The notes under the pieces: model-generated
Told to the model about the DNA's origin: nothing
The model's input: the letters and a program-made list of their open reading frames with translations, nothing else
Database searches by the model: none
Part shown: in pieces, positions 20,984 through 29,651 of the stretch
Layout: every line of letters starts with the position of its first letter
Numbering within the stretch: position 1 is the stretch's first letter
Source of the DNA: an uncultured bacterium
Lineage (GTDB): Bacteria > Patescibacteriota > Saccharimonadia > Saccharimonadales > Saccharimonadaceae
Length of the DNA stretch: 64,000 bases
Direction: 5' to 3'
Assembly: GCA_903952435.1 (NCBI GenBank)
Contig: CAJBFN010000001.1
Span: 62,001-126,000 of the forward strand
Translations under genes and position numbers: made by a program

Positions 20984-22552
20984 ATGTTTAATAAATTTTT
21001 ATTGAAAAAAAGAAATATATTTGGTTTAGAGATTAAGGATTGGGCGTTGCTGGTAATTGGCTTATCGGTTTTTGTTGGTATATCGCTTTGGACAATTACA
21101 AAATCATCAATCTGGTTTGATGAGGCTTTTGGTGCTTATATGATTCGCTTTAATTTTTGGGAGATTGCCAGATATACCGGCACTGACGTTCATCCGCCTC
21201 TTTATTATTGGCTATTAAAATGTTGGGGTATGATGTTTGGGAATACTGAGCTAGCACTTCGGTCTATGAGTGTATTTTTTGGCGGAATTGCTATAATCTT
21301 TGGATATTTGTTAACAAACAAATTATTTAACAAAAATGCGGCTCGGATTAGTTTAATATTCATGTCGTTATCGCCAATGCTGGTTCGTTACGCTCAAGAA
21401 ATGCGTATGTATACATTAGTGGCTGCAATCGCCCTAGCCGCGACTTATGTTTTGGTTATTGCGTTGGAATCAAAGAAAAAGCTACCATGGGCTATATACG
21501 GAATTTTGGTTGCGCTTGGTATGTGGACGCATTATTTTTCGGCAATTGTTTGGATTGCGCATTGGATTTGGAGAGCCGATAATGTGCGTCGCATTTCCCG
21601 TAAGGGTAAATTTATAAAAGAGTTCTTCTCGAAACAATGGATAATGGCTTATGTGACTGCAATTTGTGTATACGCGGCTTGGATACCGGTGTTCCTCATT
21701 CAATCACAGGTTGTTCAATATTTTGGTTTTTGGATACCAGCTGTAACTCCCGACACATTGATCAATTTCTTGACCAATACTATTTACTATCAGGATGTCA
21801 GTCAGGTTAATGGCTGGTTTGCTTTATGCTTGGTTGGCATTATTGCTTTATTATCTTGGTTGTCTTCAAAAATTTATAAATCACAAAATGATAAACAAAA
21901 ACAAAGTTATAGATTAATTATGGCATTAGCGTTTGTGCCGTCGATTATTATATTTCTTCTTTCGATGCCGCCACTTCGATCGATGTTTGTTGATCGTTAT
22001 CTTGTGCCTTCGGTACTTTTTATCGCAATTTTTATTGGCGTAACTTTATCACTTGGGTCTGATTTTATAAAATCAAAATGGCGGATTTTGGCAATAGTCT
22101 TAGTGGCCTTTTTTATGATGGTTGGTGTCGGCAACGTTTGGTATTACGGTAATTACAGTAAAACCTCAAATGCTTCTAATAATACCAAGGATATTTTTAA
22201 TGAAGTAGTGGCCAAGTCTGAGGTTGGCCAACCAATAATCGCTGACTCGCCGTGGTTGTTCTATGAAGCTTCATTTTACAGTACCGACCAGCATCCAGTT
22301 TATTTTATAGATGCTAATACTTCATATGGTTTTGGCTCGCTTGATATGTTGAAATATAACGACCGGTCAAAAATCAAAAACATAAAACAATTCACTAACG
22401 ACCATCCAATTGTCTGGTATATGGGCTTGCCAAGAGGTGGTGATTTTAGTGCACCATATTCGGACTGGCAGGTTGTTCAAACAATTGAAACTCACGATAC
22501 AATTAACGGCAAGCCGTCCTACAAGGCTATTCAGTATAAAGTTTCAAATTAA
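20984..22552 (+). CDS. GT39/ArnT-like membrane glycosyltransferase
   Basis: SIWFDEAFGAYMIRFNFWEIARYTGTDVHPPLYYWLLKCWGMMFGNTELALRSMSVFFG; multi-TM. Confidence 0.85.
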   Translation: MFNKFLLKKRNIFGLEIKDWALLVIGLSVFVGISLWTITKSSIWFDEAFGAYMIRFNFWEIARYTGTDVHPPLYYWLLKCWGMMFGNTELALRSMSVFFGGIAIIFGYLLTNKLFNKNAARISLIFMSLSPMLVRYAQEMRMYTLVAAIALAATYVLVIALESKKKLPWAIYGILVALGMWTHYFSAIVWIAHWIWRADNVRRISRKGKFIKEFFSKQWIMAYVTAICVYAAWIPVFLIQSQVVQYFGFWIPAVTPDTLINFLTNTIYYQDVSQVNGWFALCLVGIIALLSWLSSKIYKSQNDKQKQSYRLIMALAFVPSIIIFLLSMPPLRSMFVDRYLVPSVLFIAIFIGVTLSLGSDFIKSKWRILAIVLVAFFMMVGVGNVWYYGNYSKTSNASNNTKDIFNEVVAKSEVGQPIIADSPWLFYEASFYSTDQHPVYFIDANTSYGFGSLDMLKYNDRSKIKNIKQFTNDHPIVWYMGLPRGGDFSAPYSDWQVVQTIETHDTINGKPSYKAIQYKVSN

Positions 22553-22553
22553 T

Positions 22554-23276
22554 TTATCTTGGTCGTTTGATTGCGCTTTTGCGAGCTAATTCGGTTAAAC
22601 TATCGTCAATTTGTTTTTTATCAAATTTGCCATATTTTTTTATTACGGCTTGTTCGATTAAAAAGTCGGCTATTTTAGGATTTTTAGGCAACAATGAACC
22701 GTGCAAATAAGTCCCGATTACATTACTATATCTAGCACCTTCGGTTCCTTCGACCATATTATTGCCAGCACCTAATCTGACTTGCCCCAGTGGAATTACA
22801 CCTTTGCCCAAGAAAGTCTGGCCGCTGTGGTTTTCGTAGCCAATAATATAGCCAAAGTCTTCGCTGTTGGTGATTATGTTGCCGATTAATCTCTCGGGTT
22901 TGCCATAGGTTTCAATATCTAGTATGTCAATGCCTTCGATTTTTTCGCCTTCTGCTGTTTTGAAGAATTTTCCAAACAATTGGTACAGTCCGCAAATAAC
23001 TAACATTGGCGTGCCACTATCGGCTAATTTCTGTAATTTTGGCCCAATTTTCAGCAAATCTTTTTGGATTTTATTTTGGCCGCTGTCTTGTCCGCCACCA
23101 CCAACGATGATATCCGCTTCTATTGGAAATTTATCGCCTGGATTATACTCTATGATTTCTGGCTTATAGCCATATCGTTCGAGTCGTTTTTGCAAGACCA
23201 ATATATTACCACGATCGCCGTAAATATTCATATCGTGTGAGTATAAATGTAAAATCTTAATAATTTTTTCTTTCAT
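22554..23276 (-). CDS. gatD: Lipid II isoglutaminyl synthase glutamine amidotransferase subunit GatD (CobB/CobQ-like)
   Basis: HLYSHDMNIYGDRGNILVLQKRLERYGY, catalytic LVICGLYQLFGK, VIGTYLHGSLLPKNP; paired with murT. Confidence 0.92.
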   Translation of the reverse strand: MKEKIIKILHLYSHDMNIYGDRGNILVLQKRLERYGYKPEIIEYNPGDKFPIEADIIVGGGGQDSGQNKIQKDLLKIGPKLQKLADSGTPMLVICGLYQLFGKFFKTAEGEKIEGIDILDIETYGKPERLIGNIITNSEDFGYIIGYENHSGQTFLGKGVIPLGQVRLGAGNNMVEGTEGARYSNVIGTYLHGSLLPKNPKIADFLIEQAVIKKYGKFDKKQIDDSLTELARKSAIKRPR

Positions 23277-24544
23277 CGTATTGCCTTCGCATTAGTTATT
23301 CGAGATAGAGATTTTCGAATCGTAATCATTGCAGTATAGGTGCAATAAATTCGTTTTGAGCTTTTTGGATATTTTTTTATAAAGTTATTTAAGGCTTTTT
23401 TCAGATCTGGATCAACATTTTTAAACGGTACGTCGTCATAATTTAGTCGTAAGGCCATATCATATGCGCGAGTTCCGGAAATTTCAGCTACTCCTGTGTT
23501 GTTCAGGCTGGAAAAATCTACATCCCATAACCATGACATATCTCGGCCATCAGCGTATTCGTCGTTAATTGCTATCATAGTGGCATATTTATATGGGCTG
23601 AATGATTTTAGCCCTAGCCTAAATCCTGATGGGTTTTTAACTAAAACTAAATCAATTGGATGGCCGTTTAGGACTAGCCTTTCGCCACGACCGAAAGCTG
23701 GTTCGATTTTTGATAAATCTTTAATTAACCTTGTTTGGTTGGTTTTGTTGCCTAATATTGTCATTACAGTAGTCAGCGCGGCTGCTGCATTCAGGGCATT
23801 ATAAACGCCGGTTAACATCAAATTAGTCTCTACTTTTTGGTTATTTATAACAAACGAAGCGCTCTTTGGCTCAACTTTTTTTAGGACGACGGTGGCTTTT
23901 ATATTATTATTTTTTTGTGATGCGTTATGATGCAGGTTGTCATCACCGGGAAACATTCCTAAAAGCTTTTGGTCTGCACCAAAGAAACTAGTCTTTTGGC
24001 CGTCTAGCGACATGGCGATTTGGGCTATCTTTTCATCATCGCGATTTAATATTACCGTATCAGTTGTTTTGTTGGCGACATGTCGTAAAAGTTTAGCGGT
24101 ATAATCTATTTCGCCAAATCTATCTAGTTGGTCGCGCATAACATTTAGTATTAGACTGTATTTTGGTGGTATTTTGTCGACAAAATGCACAGCGTGAGCT
24201 TCGTCAAGTTCAAGCACGGCGATGTCGGCGCTTAGGTTGCCTTTTATATCAATTTCGCCAAGTAGGGCAGCAGCTATCCCGCGGCTAAAATTGCTGCCAG
24301 TTCGATTGGTGAATACTTTTAGCCCCTGTCCTTGTAGTAGTTCGACAATTATCTTAGTTGTAGTTGTTTTACCGTTTGTGCCACTAACAACGACAACGCC
24401 AAATGGTAATGACTTTAGGTAATGGCTGACAAAATCTGGGTCGATTCGCTCGACTATTAATCCTGGCAAGGCAGAGCCGCCGCCGCGTAATCTGGCAACA
24501 TGTTTAATTGTTTTACCTAAAATAGTAACGAAGGCCTTTGGCAT
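23273..24544 (-). CDS. murT: Lipid II isoglutaminyl synthase Mur ligase subunit MurT
   Basis: GGGSALPGLIVERIDP, VVVSGTNGKTTTTKIIVELL; overlaps gatD. Confidence 0.92.
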   Translation of the reverse strand: MPKAFVTILGKTIKHVARLRGGGSALPGLIVERIDPDFVSHYLKSLPFGVVVVSGTNGKTTTTKIIVELLQGQGLKVFTNRTGSNFSRGIAAALLGEIDIKGNLSADIAVLELDEAHAVHFVDKIPPKYSLILNVMRDQLDRFGEIDYTAKLLRHVANKTTDTVILNRDDEKIAQIAMSLDGQKTSFFGADQKLLGMFPGDDNLHHNASQKNNNIKATVVLKKVEPKSASFVINNQKVETNLMLTGVYNALNAAAALTTVMTILGNKTNQTRLIKDLSKIEPAFGRGERLVLNGHPIDLVLVKNPSGFRLGLKSFSPYKYATMIAINDEYADGRDMSWLWDVDFSSLNNTGVAEISGTRAYDMALRLNYDDVPFKNVDPDLKKALNNFIKKYPKSSKRIYCTYTAMITIRKSLSRITNAKAIR

Positions 24545-24580
24545 ATGGTCTATTATAGCGTAACCGGTTATAATAAAGAC

Positions 24581-24955
24581 ATGTTTTTGGTGGGTATATT
24601 GTCTTGGTGGTATAAGGATGGAATTTTAAATCGGATTCGAATTGCTCAAAATCGTCTTGTTATGTCAGCTGATTTATTCTCAATCAAGCTATTGATTAGG
24701 ACTTTATTTAACCCATTTCGTCAGATTTCAGCTGACACTTCAGGGTCATCTTTCCCTGAAAAATTTAGAGCTTTTTTTGATAGGTTATTGTCGCGCGTAA
24801 TTGGCGCAGTTGCGCGTTCATTTATGGTTATATTTGGTTCGATAGTTATATTTTTACAGGTTATATTTGAGTTTTCCTTTATGATATTTTGGTTATTAAT
24901 GCCTATTTTGCCAATATTGGGGGCGATTTTAATGGCCCTAGATTGGAAGATTTAA
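24581..24955 (+). CDS. Small multi-TM protein overlapping the Clp-like ATPase start
   Basis: Open frame from ATG 24581; TAATG overlap with the next gene. Confidence 0.6.
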   Translation: MFLVGILSWWYKDGILNRIRIAQNRLVMSADLFSIKLLIRTLFNPFRQISADTSGSSFPEKFRAFFDRLLSRVIGAVARSFMVIFGSIVIFLQVIFEFSFMIFWLLMPILPILGAILMALDWKI

Positions 24956-27405
24956 TGGCGGATTTAAAAATAAATTATCAAAGTTTGCGCAGTGAAAAAG
25001 CACGCATTAGTGCTAGATTTAATGATATTTGGAGCGGTATTTTAATTGCTTTTGCTATTTTATTTGTTTTATCTGGTGTCGGCCTAATTTTTATTAAGAT
25101 GCCAATTGGTTGGTTTTTGCTTGGTCTAGTTGCATGGCCAATTATGATGATTAATTGGTATGACGGAGATTTGAAACACTTAGCTATTTCAAATAACTTT
25201 AAAAATATGGATGATATTATTTCGGCTGAAGTTTTAGGTCGCCTGTCGTCAAATTTAACTCCAAAAATATTGGCTGGTATTTTAAGCGATTTGCCTGGTG
25301 GGCATTTTTTTGCAGTTCGTTTTGGAATAGGTTCAAGCTTTTTGCAGGATTTATCATCTGATAATGTGTCGGATATTTCGGCTATTTGGCAAGAAGCCAT
25401 TAATCTACAAGAGGCTACTGGCAGTAAAAATATATCAGCTGTAGTTTTAATTGTCGCCTTGATAAATTGTAATCCAAGCAGCCAAAACTTGATTAGCCGT
25501 TTGCAATTGAGTTTGGAAGATTTGGTTGACGGTATAAAATGGTTTAATCACCTTCGCGCCATAGTTGAAGAGACTCGTAAGCCAAAGCTAACTGGAGGTA
25601 TCGCCAGAGATTGGTCTTTTGGTTGGACGCCACTACTTAATCGATTCGGCCAAAACGCCAGTCAGAAAATTGACAGTGTATCTCTGCTGACTTTGCCATC
25701 TCATGATCAAGCGATTGATAAAATTATGAATATTTTTGATAAGAATGGTCGCCAAAATGTAGTTTTAGTCGGCCCATCGGGAGTTGGAAAAACCAGGATT
25801 GTTCACTCTTTTGCGTCAAAATTGGTTGATGGTAAATCCAATGTTCCGCGTAGCCTTAAATACAATCAAGTTTTTATTTTAGATGCCTCGTCATTGATTG
25901 CGGCGGCACCTGAAAGGGGTGGACTTGAAAAGCTAATACCTCAACTTATAAACGAAGCATTGAAGGCAAAAAATATGATTATATGTCTGGATAACGCTCA
26001 TCTTTTCTTTGAGGAGGGTATTGGTTCGGTTGATATTTCTAATGTTATATTACCGATTATCGAATCAAGTCGGTTGCGTATAATATTGGCGGTTGACGAG
26101 CAAAGGTTTTTACAGATTAGTATGCGTCATCCCGAAGTTGCCAACGCATTAAATCAAATAGTTATTGAGCCGTCCAGTCGAGACGAGACGATTGCAATTA
26201 TGCAAGATAGGTCAGTTTTAATAGAGTATCAGAATAACGCAATTTATATGTATCAGGCACTTATCGAGGCTTATCGATTGGGCGATAGATATGTTTTTGA
26301 TTTATCTATGCCGGGTAAGGCTTTGAAATTGATGGAGGCGGCTGCAAATTACAATAATGATGGAGTTGTCAGTGCTGAATCTGTTCGTCAGTCAATTCAA
26401 AAAACTCTTGGTATAAAGATTAGCGTCGCTAGTGAAGAAAATGATCGTAAAAAATTATTGAATCTAGAAGATCTGATCCATCGGCGCATGATTAATCAAA
26501 CTAGGGCTGTCGGCGTTGTAAGTGACGCTTTGAGGCGCGCCAGGGCGGGTGTTCGCAATCAAGATCGACCAATCGGCACATTCTTATTCTTGGGCCCAAC
26601 GGGCGTAGGTAAAACAGAGTTGGCAAAATCTTTGGCTGAAGTTTATTTTGGTGGCGAAGGGCGAATGATTAGGCTGGATATGAATGAATATGTCGAGGCT
26701 GGCGATGTGGCGCGGTTGGTGGCTGATGGGGCGGATAATCCGAACAGTTTAACGACTCAGGTTATGAAACAGCCCTTTAGCGTTGTTCTGCTAGATGAAA
26801 TAGAAAAAGCCCATCCAAATGTATTGTCGGCTTTACTGCAATTATTAGATGAGGGCGTTTTAAGGGACATAAAGAATCGTGAAGTTAGTTTTCGTGATGC
26901 GATTTTAATTGCCACCAGCAACGCTGGTGCTGATAAGATTCGCGAGCATATCGAGCGGGGGATTGATATTATTCAATACGAACCGCAATTTATTGATGAG
27001 CTGATTAGTAGCAATCAATTTAGGCCAGAGTTTTTAAATCGTTTTGATGAAATTGTTATTTTTAGGCCACTTAACAAACCTGAGTTATTACAGGTTGTGG
27101 ATTTGATGATTAAGAGTGTCAATAAAACCTTGGCTTTGCAAAAGGTTAGTGTTAATGTTGCACCTGACGCCAAAGGATATCTGGTCGAGCATGGTTACGA
27201 CCCAAGACTCGGCGCTCGTCCAATGCGTCGAGTTGTACAAAAGGCAGTTGAAAACACTGTTGCTAAACAAATGTTATCTGGCAATGTCGAGCCGGGTAGT
27301 ATGATTGAAATTAGTTTAGAGCAAGTTCAGCAAATATTAGGATCGGTTTCTAAATCTATTTTAGAACCAGGTGCCACCATAGATCAAAGCGCCGATAATA
27401 ACTAA
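24955..27405 (+). CDS. Membrane-anchored ClpB/ClpC-like double AAA+ ATPase
   Basis: Two TM segments, D1 Walker A LVGPSGVGKTRI, D2 Walker A FLGPTGVGKTELAKSL and Walker B VVLLDEIEKAHPN, ClpB C-terminal domain YDPRLGARPMRRVVQKAVEN. Confidence 0.9.
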   Translation: MADLKINYQSLRSEKARISARFNDIWSGILIAFAILFVLSGVGLIFIKMPIGWFLLGLVAWPIMMINWYDGDLKHLAISNNFKNMDDIISAEVLGRLSSNLTPKILAGILSDLPGGHFFAVRFGIGSSFLQDLSSDNVSDISAIWQEAINLQEATGSKNISAVVLIVALINCNPSSQNLISRLQLSLEDLVDGIKWFNHLRAIVEETRKPKLTGGIARDWSFGWTPLLNRFGQNASQKIDSVSLLTLPSHDQAIDKIMNIFDKNGRQNVVLVGPSGVGKTRIVHSFASKLVDGKSNVPRSLKYNQVFILDASSLIAAAPERGGLEKLIPQLINEALKAKNMIICLDNAHLFFEEGIGSVDISNVILPIIESSRLRIILAVDEQRFLQISMRHPEVANALNQIVIEPSSRDETIAIMQDRSVLIEYQNNAIYMYQALIEAYRLGDRYVFDLSMPGKALKLMEAAANYNNDGVVSAESVRQSIQKTLGIKISVASEENDRKKLLNLEDLIHRRMINQTRAVGVVSDALRRARAGVRNQDRPIGTFLFLGPTGVGKTELAKSLAEVYFGGEGRMIRLDMNEYVEAGDVARLVADGADNPNSLTTQVMKQPFSVVLLDEIEKAHPNVLSALLQLLDEGVLRDIKNREVSFRDAILIATSNAGADKIREHIERGIDIIQYEPQFIDELISSNQFRPEFLNRFDEIVIFRPLNKPELLQVVDLMIKSVNKTLALQKVSVNVAPDAKGYLVEHGYDPRLGARPMRRVVQKAVENTVAKQMLSGNVEPGSMIEISLEQVQQILGSVSKSILEPGATIDQSADNN

Positions 27406-27657
27406 AGTGTTAAATATGAAATATAGGCCTTGATAAACTAATACAACCTTTTCTTTATTAACGATCGAATACCAAATCCAGATTACGGTTAGTACATTGA
27501 AACCAATCCAAGTCGTTAGTGATATGTCGGCCGCATTTTGGTTTTTGAATATTATATAAGCTTGAGGCAATGTAAATAAGGGTTCAATTATTGCAGCCGC
27601 TAGGATGATTTTGTTGACGAAAAACGTGCGCTGGTTTTTATGTTTATGCTTTGGCAT
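27361..27657 (-). CDS. PQ-loop/SemiSWEET-like small membrane protein (start revised to 27657)
   Basis: PQAYIIFKNQNAADISLTTWIGFNVLTVIWIWYSI; three TM segments. Confidence 0.7.
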   Translation of the reverse strand: MPKHKHKNQRTFFVNKIILAAAIIEPLFTLPQAYIIFKNQNAADISLTTWIGFNVLTVIWIWYSIVNKEKVVLVYQGLYFIFNTLVIIGALIYGGTWF

Positions 27658-27769
27658 ATGAATATAATAGCAGAAAAATATTGTTAGTGGGTTGTAGATT
27701 TGCAAGCATCCTCCGCTTGTTTGCGAAAAAAACATTTGGGTTGTTAGGCGGTCCGATCCATCCGGATTA

Positions 27770-27811
27770 CCAAAATAAAATAACCATCTTTCGATGGCTA
27801 TTTTATTTTGG
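27770..27811 (-). terminator. Hairpin terminator including the tRNA-Arg CCA end
   Basis: CCAAAATAAAATAGCCATC-gaaa-GATGGTTATTTTATTTTGG. Confidence 0.8.
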
Positions 27812-27884
27812 TACCCCGGGTTGGAATCGGACCAACGACCTTAGGCTTAGAAGTCCTCTGCTCTATCCACTGAGCTACCGGGGC
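27809..27884 (-). tRNA. tRNA-Arg(TCT), CCA encoded
   Basis: GCCCCGGTAGCTCAGTGGATAGAGCAGAGGACTTCTAAGCCTAAGGTCGTTGGTCCGATTCCAACCCGGGGTACCA. Confidence 0.93.
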
Positions 27885-27956
27885 ATAGCTGATATTATAT
27901 CAGATTGAACTGGCGTCAAGAATAGGAGTATAATTAAATTAAAGGGGATTTAAAAA

Positions 27957-28484
27957 ATGAAGTTAAAGTATAAAATTTATTTTTCAATCGCAATTTTATT
28001 AACCGTAACTAGTTGGCTTATAGCATTATATTTTTGGGATAAGTTACCATCTATAATTCCTGTCCATTTTGGTATATCTGGCCAGGCAGACAGTTGGGCC
28101 GATAAGTCATTTTGGTATGCGTTCCTGTTGCCTATGTTGCAAACTTTTATGACTGGATTATTTATATTTTTGTACTATAAGCCTCAATATACCAATATGC
28201 CATCAACCATGTGGTTGACCATGCTTGATAAAAAACACCGCGATCGTGCCTTTGATTTAATTCGCAGTATGATGGCTGGAACTATTATTATAGTTGGGCT
28301 TTTATTTACTTATATGTCTTATGGTATGAATAACTCTGCGCTTAATACCGCTGTTGGATTATTGCCATGGGTAATGATTACATTCCTGATTATTCTGTTT
28401 TCATGGATTGGATATTGGTATGTCAAAATATATAAAGAAACAGGACTATCGGTAAAAGACTTTAATAAAAAGGAGAAAAAATAA
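27957..28484 (+). CDS. DUF1648/SdpI-like membrane protein
   Basis: LYFWDKLPSIIPVHFGISGQADSWADKSFWY. Confidence 0.8.
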   Translation: MKLKYKIYFSIAILLTVTSWLIALYFWDKLPSIIPVHFGISGQADSWADKSFWYAFLLPMLQTFMTGLFIFLYYKPQYTNMPSTMWLTMLDKKHRDRAFDLIRSMMAGTIIIVGLLFTYMSYGMNNSALNTAVGLLPWVMITFLIILFSWIGYWYVKIYKETGLSVKDFNKKEKK

Positions 28485-28485
28485 A

Positions 28486-28905
28486 ATGGCAAATATAACT
28501 GATAATGGCCCAGCGCCGTTGGTCGCTAATATCGAGCAAGATACAATTGAAAATACTAATTATCGAACAACACTTTGGACTGGCGCTAATTTACAAATTA
28601 CATTGATGTCAATCGAGGTTGGTAGTGATATCGGTTTGGAAGTTCATGATACCCATGATCAATTTTTGCGTATCGAACAAGGTACAGCCAAGGTTTCAAT
28701 GGGTCCAAGCGCCGAACAATTACAAACCTGGCAGGCAAGTGCCAGTGACGCTGTTGTCGTACCGGCTGGAACATGGCACAATCTTGAAAGTGTTGGTGAC
28801 GTGCCTTTGAAGGTTTATTCAATCTACGCTCCGTCTCAACATCTACATGGCACGGTCCATGTCACACAAGAGGAGGGCGAAGCGGCCGAAGCCGCACAGC
28901 AGTAG
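28486..28905 (+). CDS. Cupin-domain protein
   Basis: EVGSDIGLEVHDTHDQFLRIEQGTAKVSMG...VVPAGTWHNLESVGDVPLKVYSIYAP. Confidence 0.9.
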   Translation: MANITDNGPAPLVANIEQDTIENTNYRTTLWTGANLQITLMSIEVGSDIGLEVHDTHDQFLRIEQGTAKVSMGPSAEQLQTWQASASDAVVVPAGTWHNLESVGDVPLKVYSIYAPSQHLHGTVHVTQEEGEAAEAAQQ

Positions 28906-28913
28906 TAAAATAA

Positions 28914-28941
28914 AAAAACCGTATCAGCCGATACGGTTTTT
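28914..28941 (-). terminator. Hairpin terminator attached to a duplicated tRNA-Gly 3' end
   Basis: AAAAACCGTATC-agcc/ggct-GATACGGTTTTT, immediately next to TTGGTGCGGGCG. Confidence 0.65.
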
Positions 28942-28962
28942 AATTGGTGCGGGCGAAGAGAA
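28938..28962 (-). repeat. Duplicate of the tRNA-Gly 3' end (direct repeat of 29121-29145, 1 mismatch in 25)
   Basis: ttttaattggtgcgggcgaagagaa vs ttttaattggtgcgggcggagagaa, 183 bp apart. Confidence 0.85.
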
Positions 28963-29081
28963 GGCGGTCATTATGCTTCCTACTTCCGCTTGCTTATAAA
29001 ATAAGTAAACTGATTTTGTTGCACTGCGCTTCACGAACTCTCATCTGGTTCGCTTTGCTCGCTGATGAGAGTTCAAATCTC
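28963..29081 (-). repeat. tRNA-tail element downstream of tRNA-Gly (inverted T-arm copy 29064-29081, second T-arm copy 29035-29045, conserved module)
   Basis: GATGAGAGTTCAAATCTC mirrors T-arm GATGAGAGTTCGATTCTC; shares GCGCAGTG...GTTTAC...AAGCAAGCG with the tRNA-Pro element. Confidence 0.8.
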
Positions 29082-29089
29082 AACACATG

Positions 29090-29130
29090 CCAATTAAAAA
29101 ATCGTACTCAAGGTACGATATTTTAATTGG
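29090..29130 (-). terminator. Hairpin terminator including the tRNA-Gly CCA end
   Basis: CCAATTAAAATATCGTACC-ttga-GTACGATTTTTTAATTGG. Confidence 0.8.
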
Positions 29131-29202
29131 TGCGGGCGGAGAGAATCGAACTCTCATCGTTTGCTTGGAAGGCAGACATATTAGCCTTTATACGACGCCC
29201 GC
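29128..29202 (-). tRNA. tRNA-Gly(TCC), CCA encoded
   Basis: GCGGGCGTCGTATAAAGGCTAATATGTCTGCCTTCCAAGCAAACGATGAGAGTTCGATTCTCTCCGCCCGCACCA. Confidence 0.93.
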
Positions 29203-29283
29203 GTATTTTTATATTATAACAATAATTAACATATTTTCATAATAGTTTTTATCTGTTACAATAACAAAGTCAATATAATATAT

Positions 29284-29361
29284 GGCGAATGTAGCTCATC
29301 TGGTTAGAGCGTCGGGTTGTGGTTCCGAAGGTAGTGGGTTCGATCCCCATCATTCGCCCCA
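29284..29361 (+). tRNA. tRNA-His(GTG) with G-1, CCA encoded
   Basis: G-GCGAATGTAGCTCATCTGGTTAGAGCGTCGGGTTGTGGTTCCGAAGGTAGTGGGTTCGATCCCCATCATTCGCCCCA. Confidence 0.93.
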
Positions 29362-29565
29362 AAATATTAAAATCAGGCTTAATGCCTGGTTTTATTATTT
29401 TGAAGCAATTGATTTGGGGATCGACCCACGAAGTAGTGGGTGAGAACTGCCAGTGGCAGTTCGCAAGGCCGGAAGCTAGATGGCGACTTGTCGCCACCAA
29501 CTGAGGCGGGGTCGCGAAAAATTCAGGATGAATTTTATCGTGACCGATCCCCATCATTCGCCCCA
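29341..29565 (+). repeat. 21-bp direct repeats of the tRNA-His 3' end flanking a 183-bp structured insert (inverted T-arm copy at 29415-29429)
   Basis: CGATCCCCATCATTCGCCCCA at 29341-29361 and 29545-29565; TGGGGATCGACCCAC mirrors the T-arm. Confidence 0.9.
29359..29402 (+). terminator. Hairpin terminator including the tRNA-His CCA end
   Basis: CCAAAATATTAAAATCAGGC-ttaa-TGCCTGGTTTTATTATTTTG. Confidence 0.75.
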
Positions 29566-29651
29566 TTAAACCAAAATTAAAAACAGCTTATGTATAAAAT
29601 ATATTTAAAATGATACAATGATTACATCTATAAAAAAGAAGGGTTTTAATA

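Noticed and set aside
28944-29126. 60-aa ORF next to tRNA-Gly
   Set aside because: It lies entirely within the repeat/terminator element and has no recognisable protein features.
29270-29566. 98-aa minus-strand ORF across tRNA-His and its duplicated 3' end
   Set aside because: It is antisense to a tRNA and a structured non-coding insert; frame openness is explained by repeat structure.
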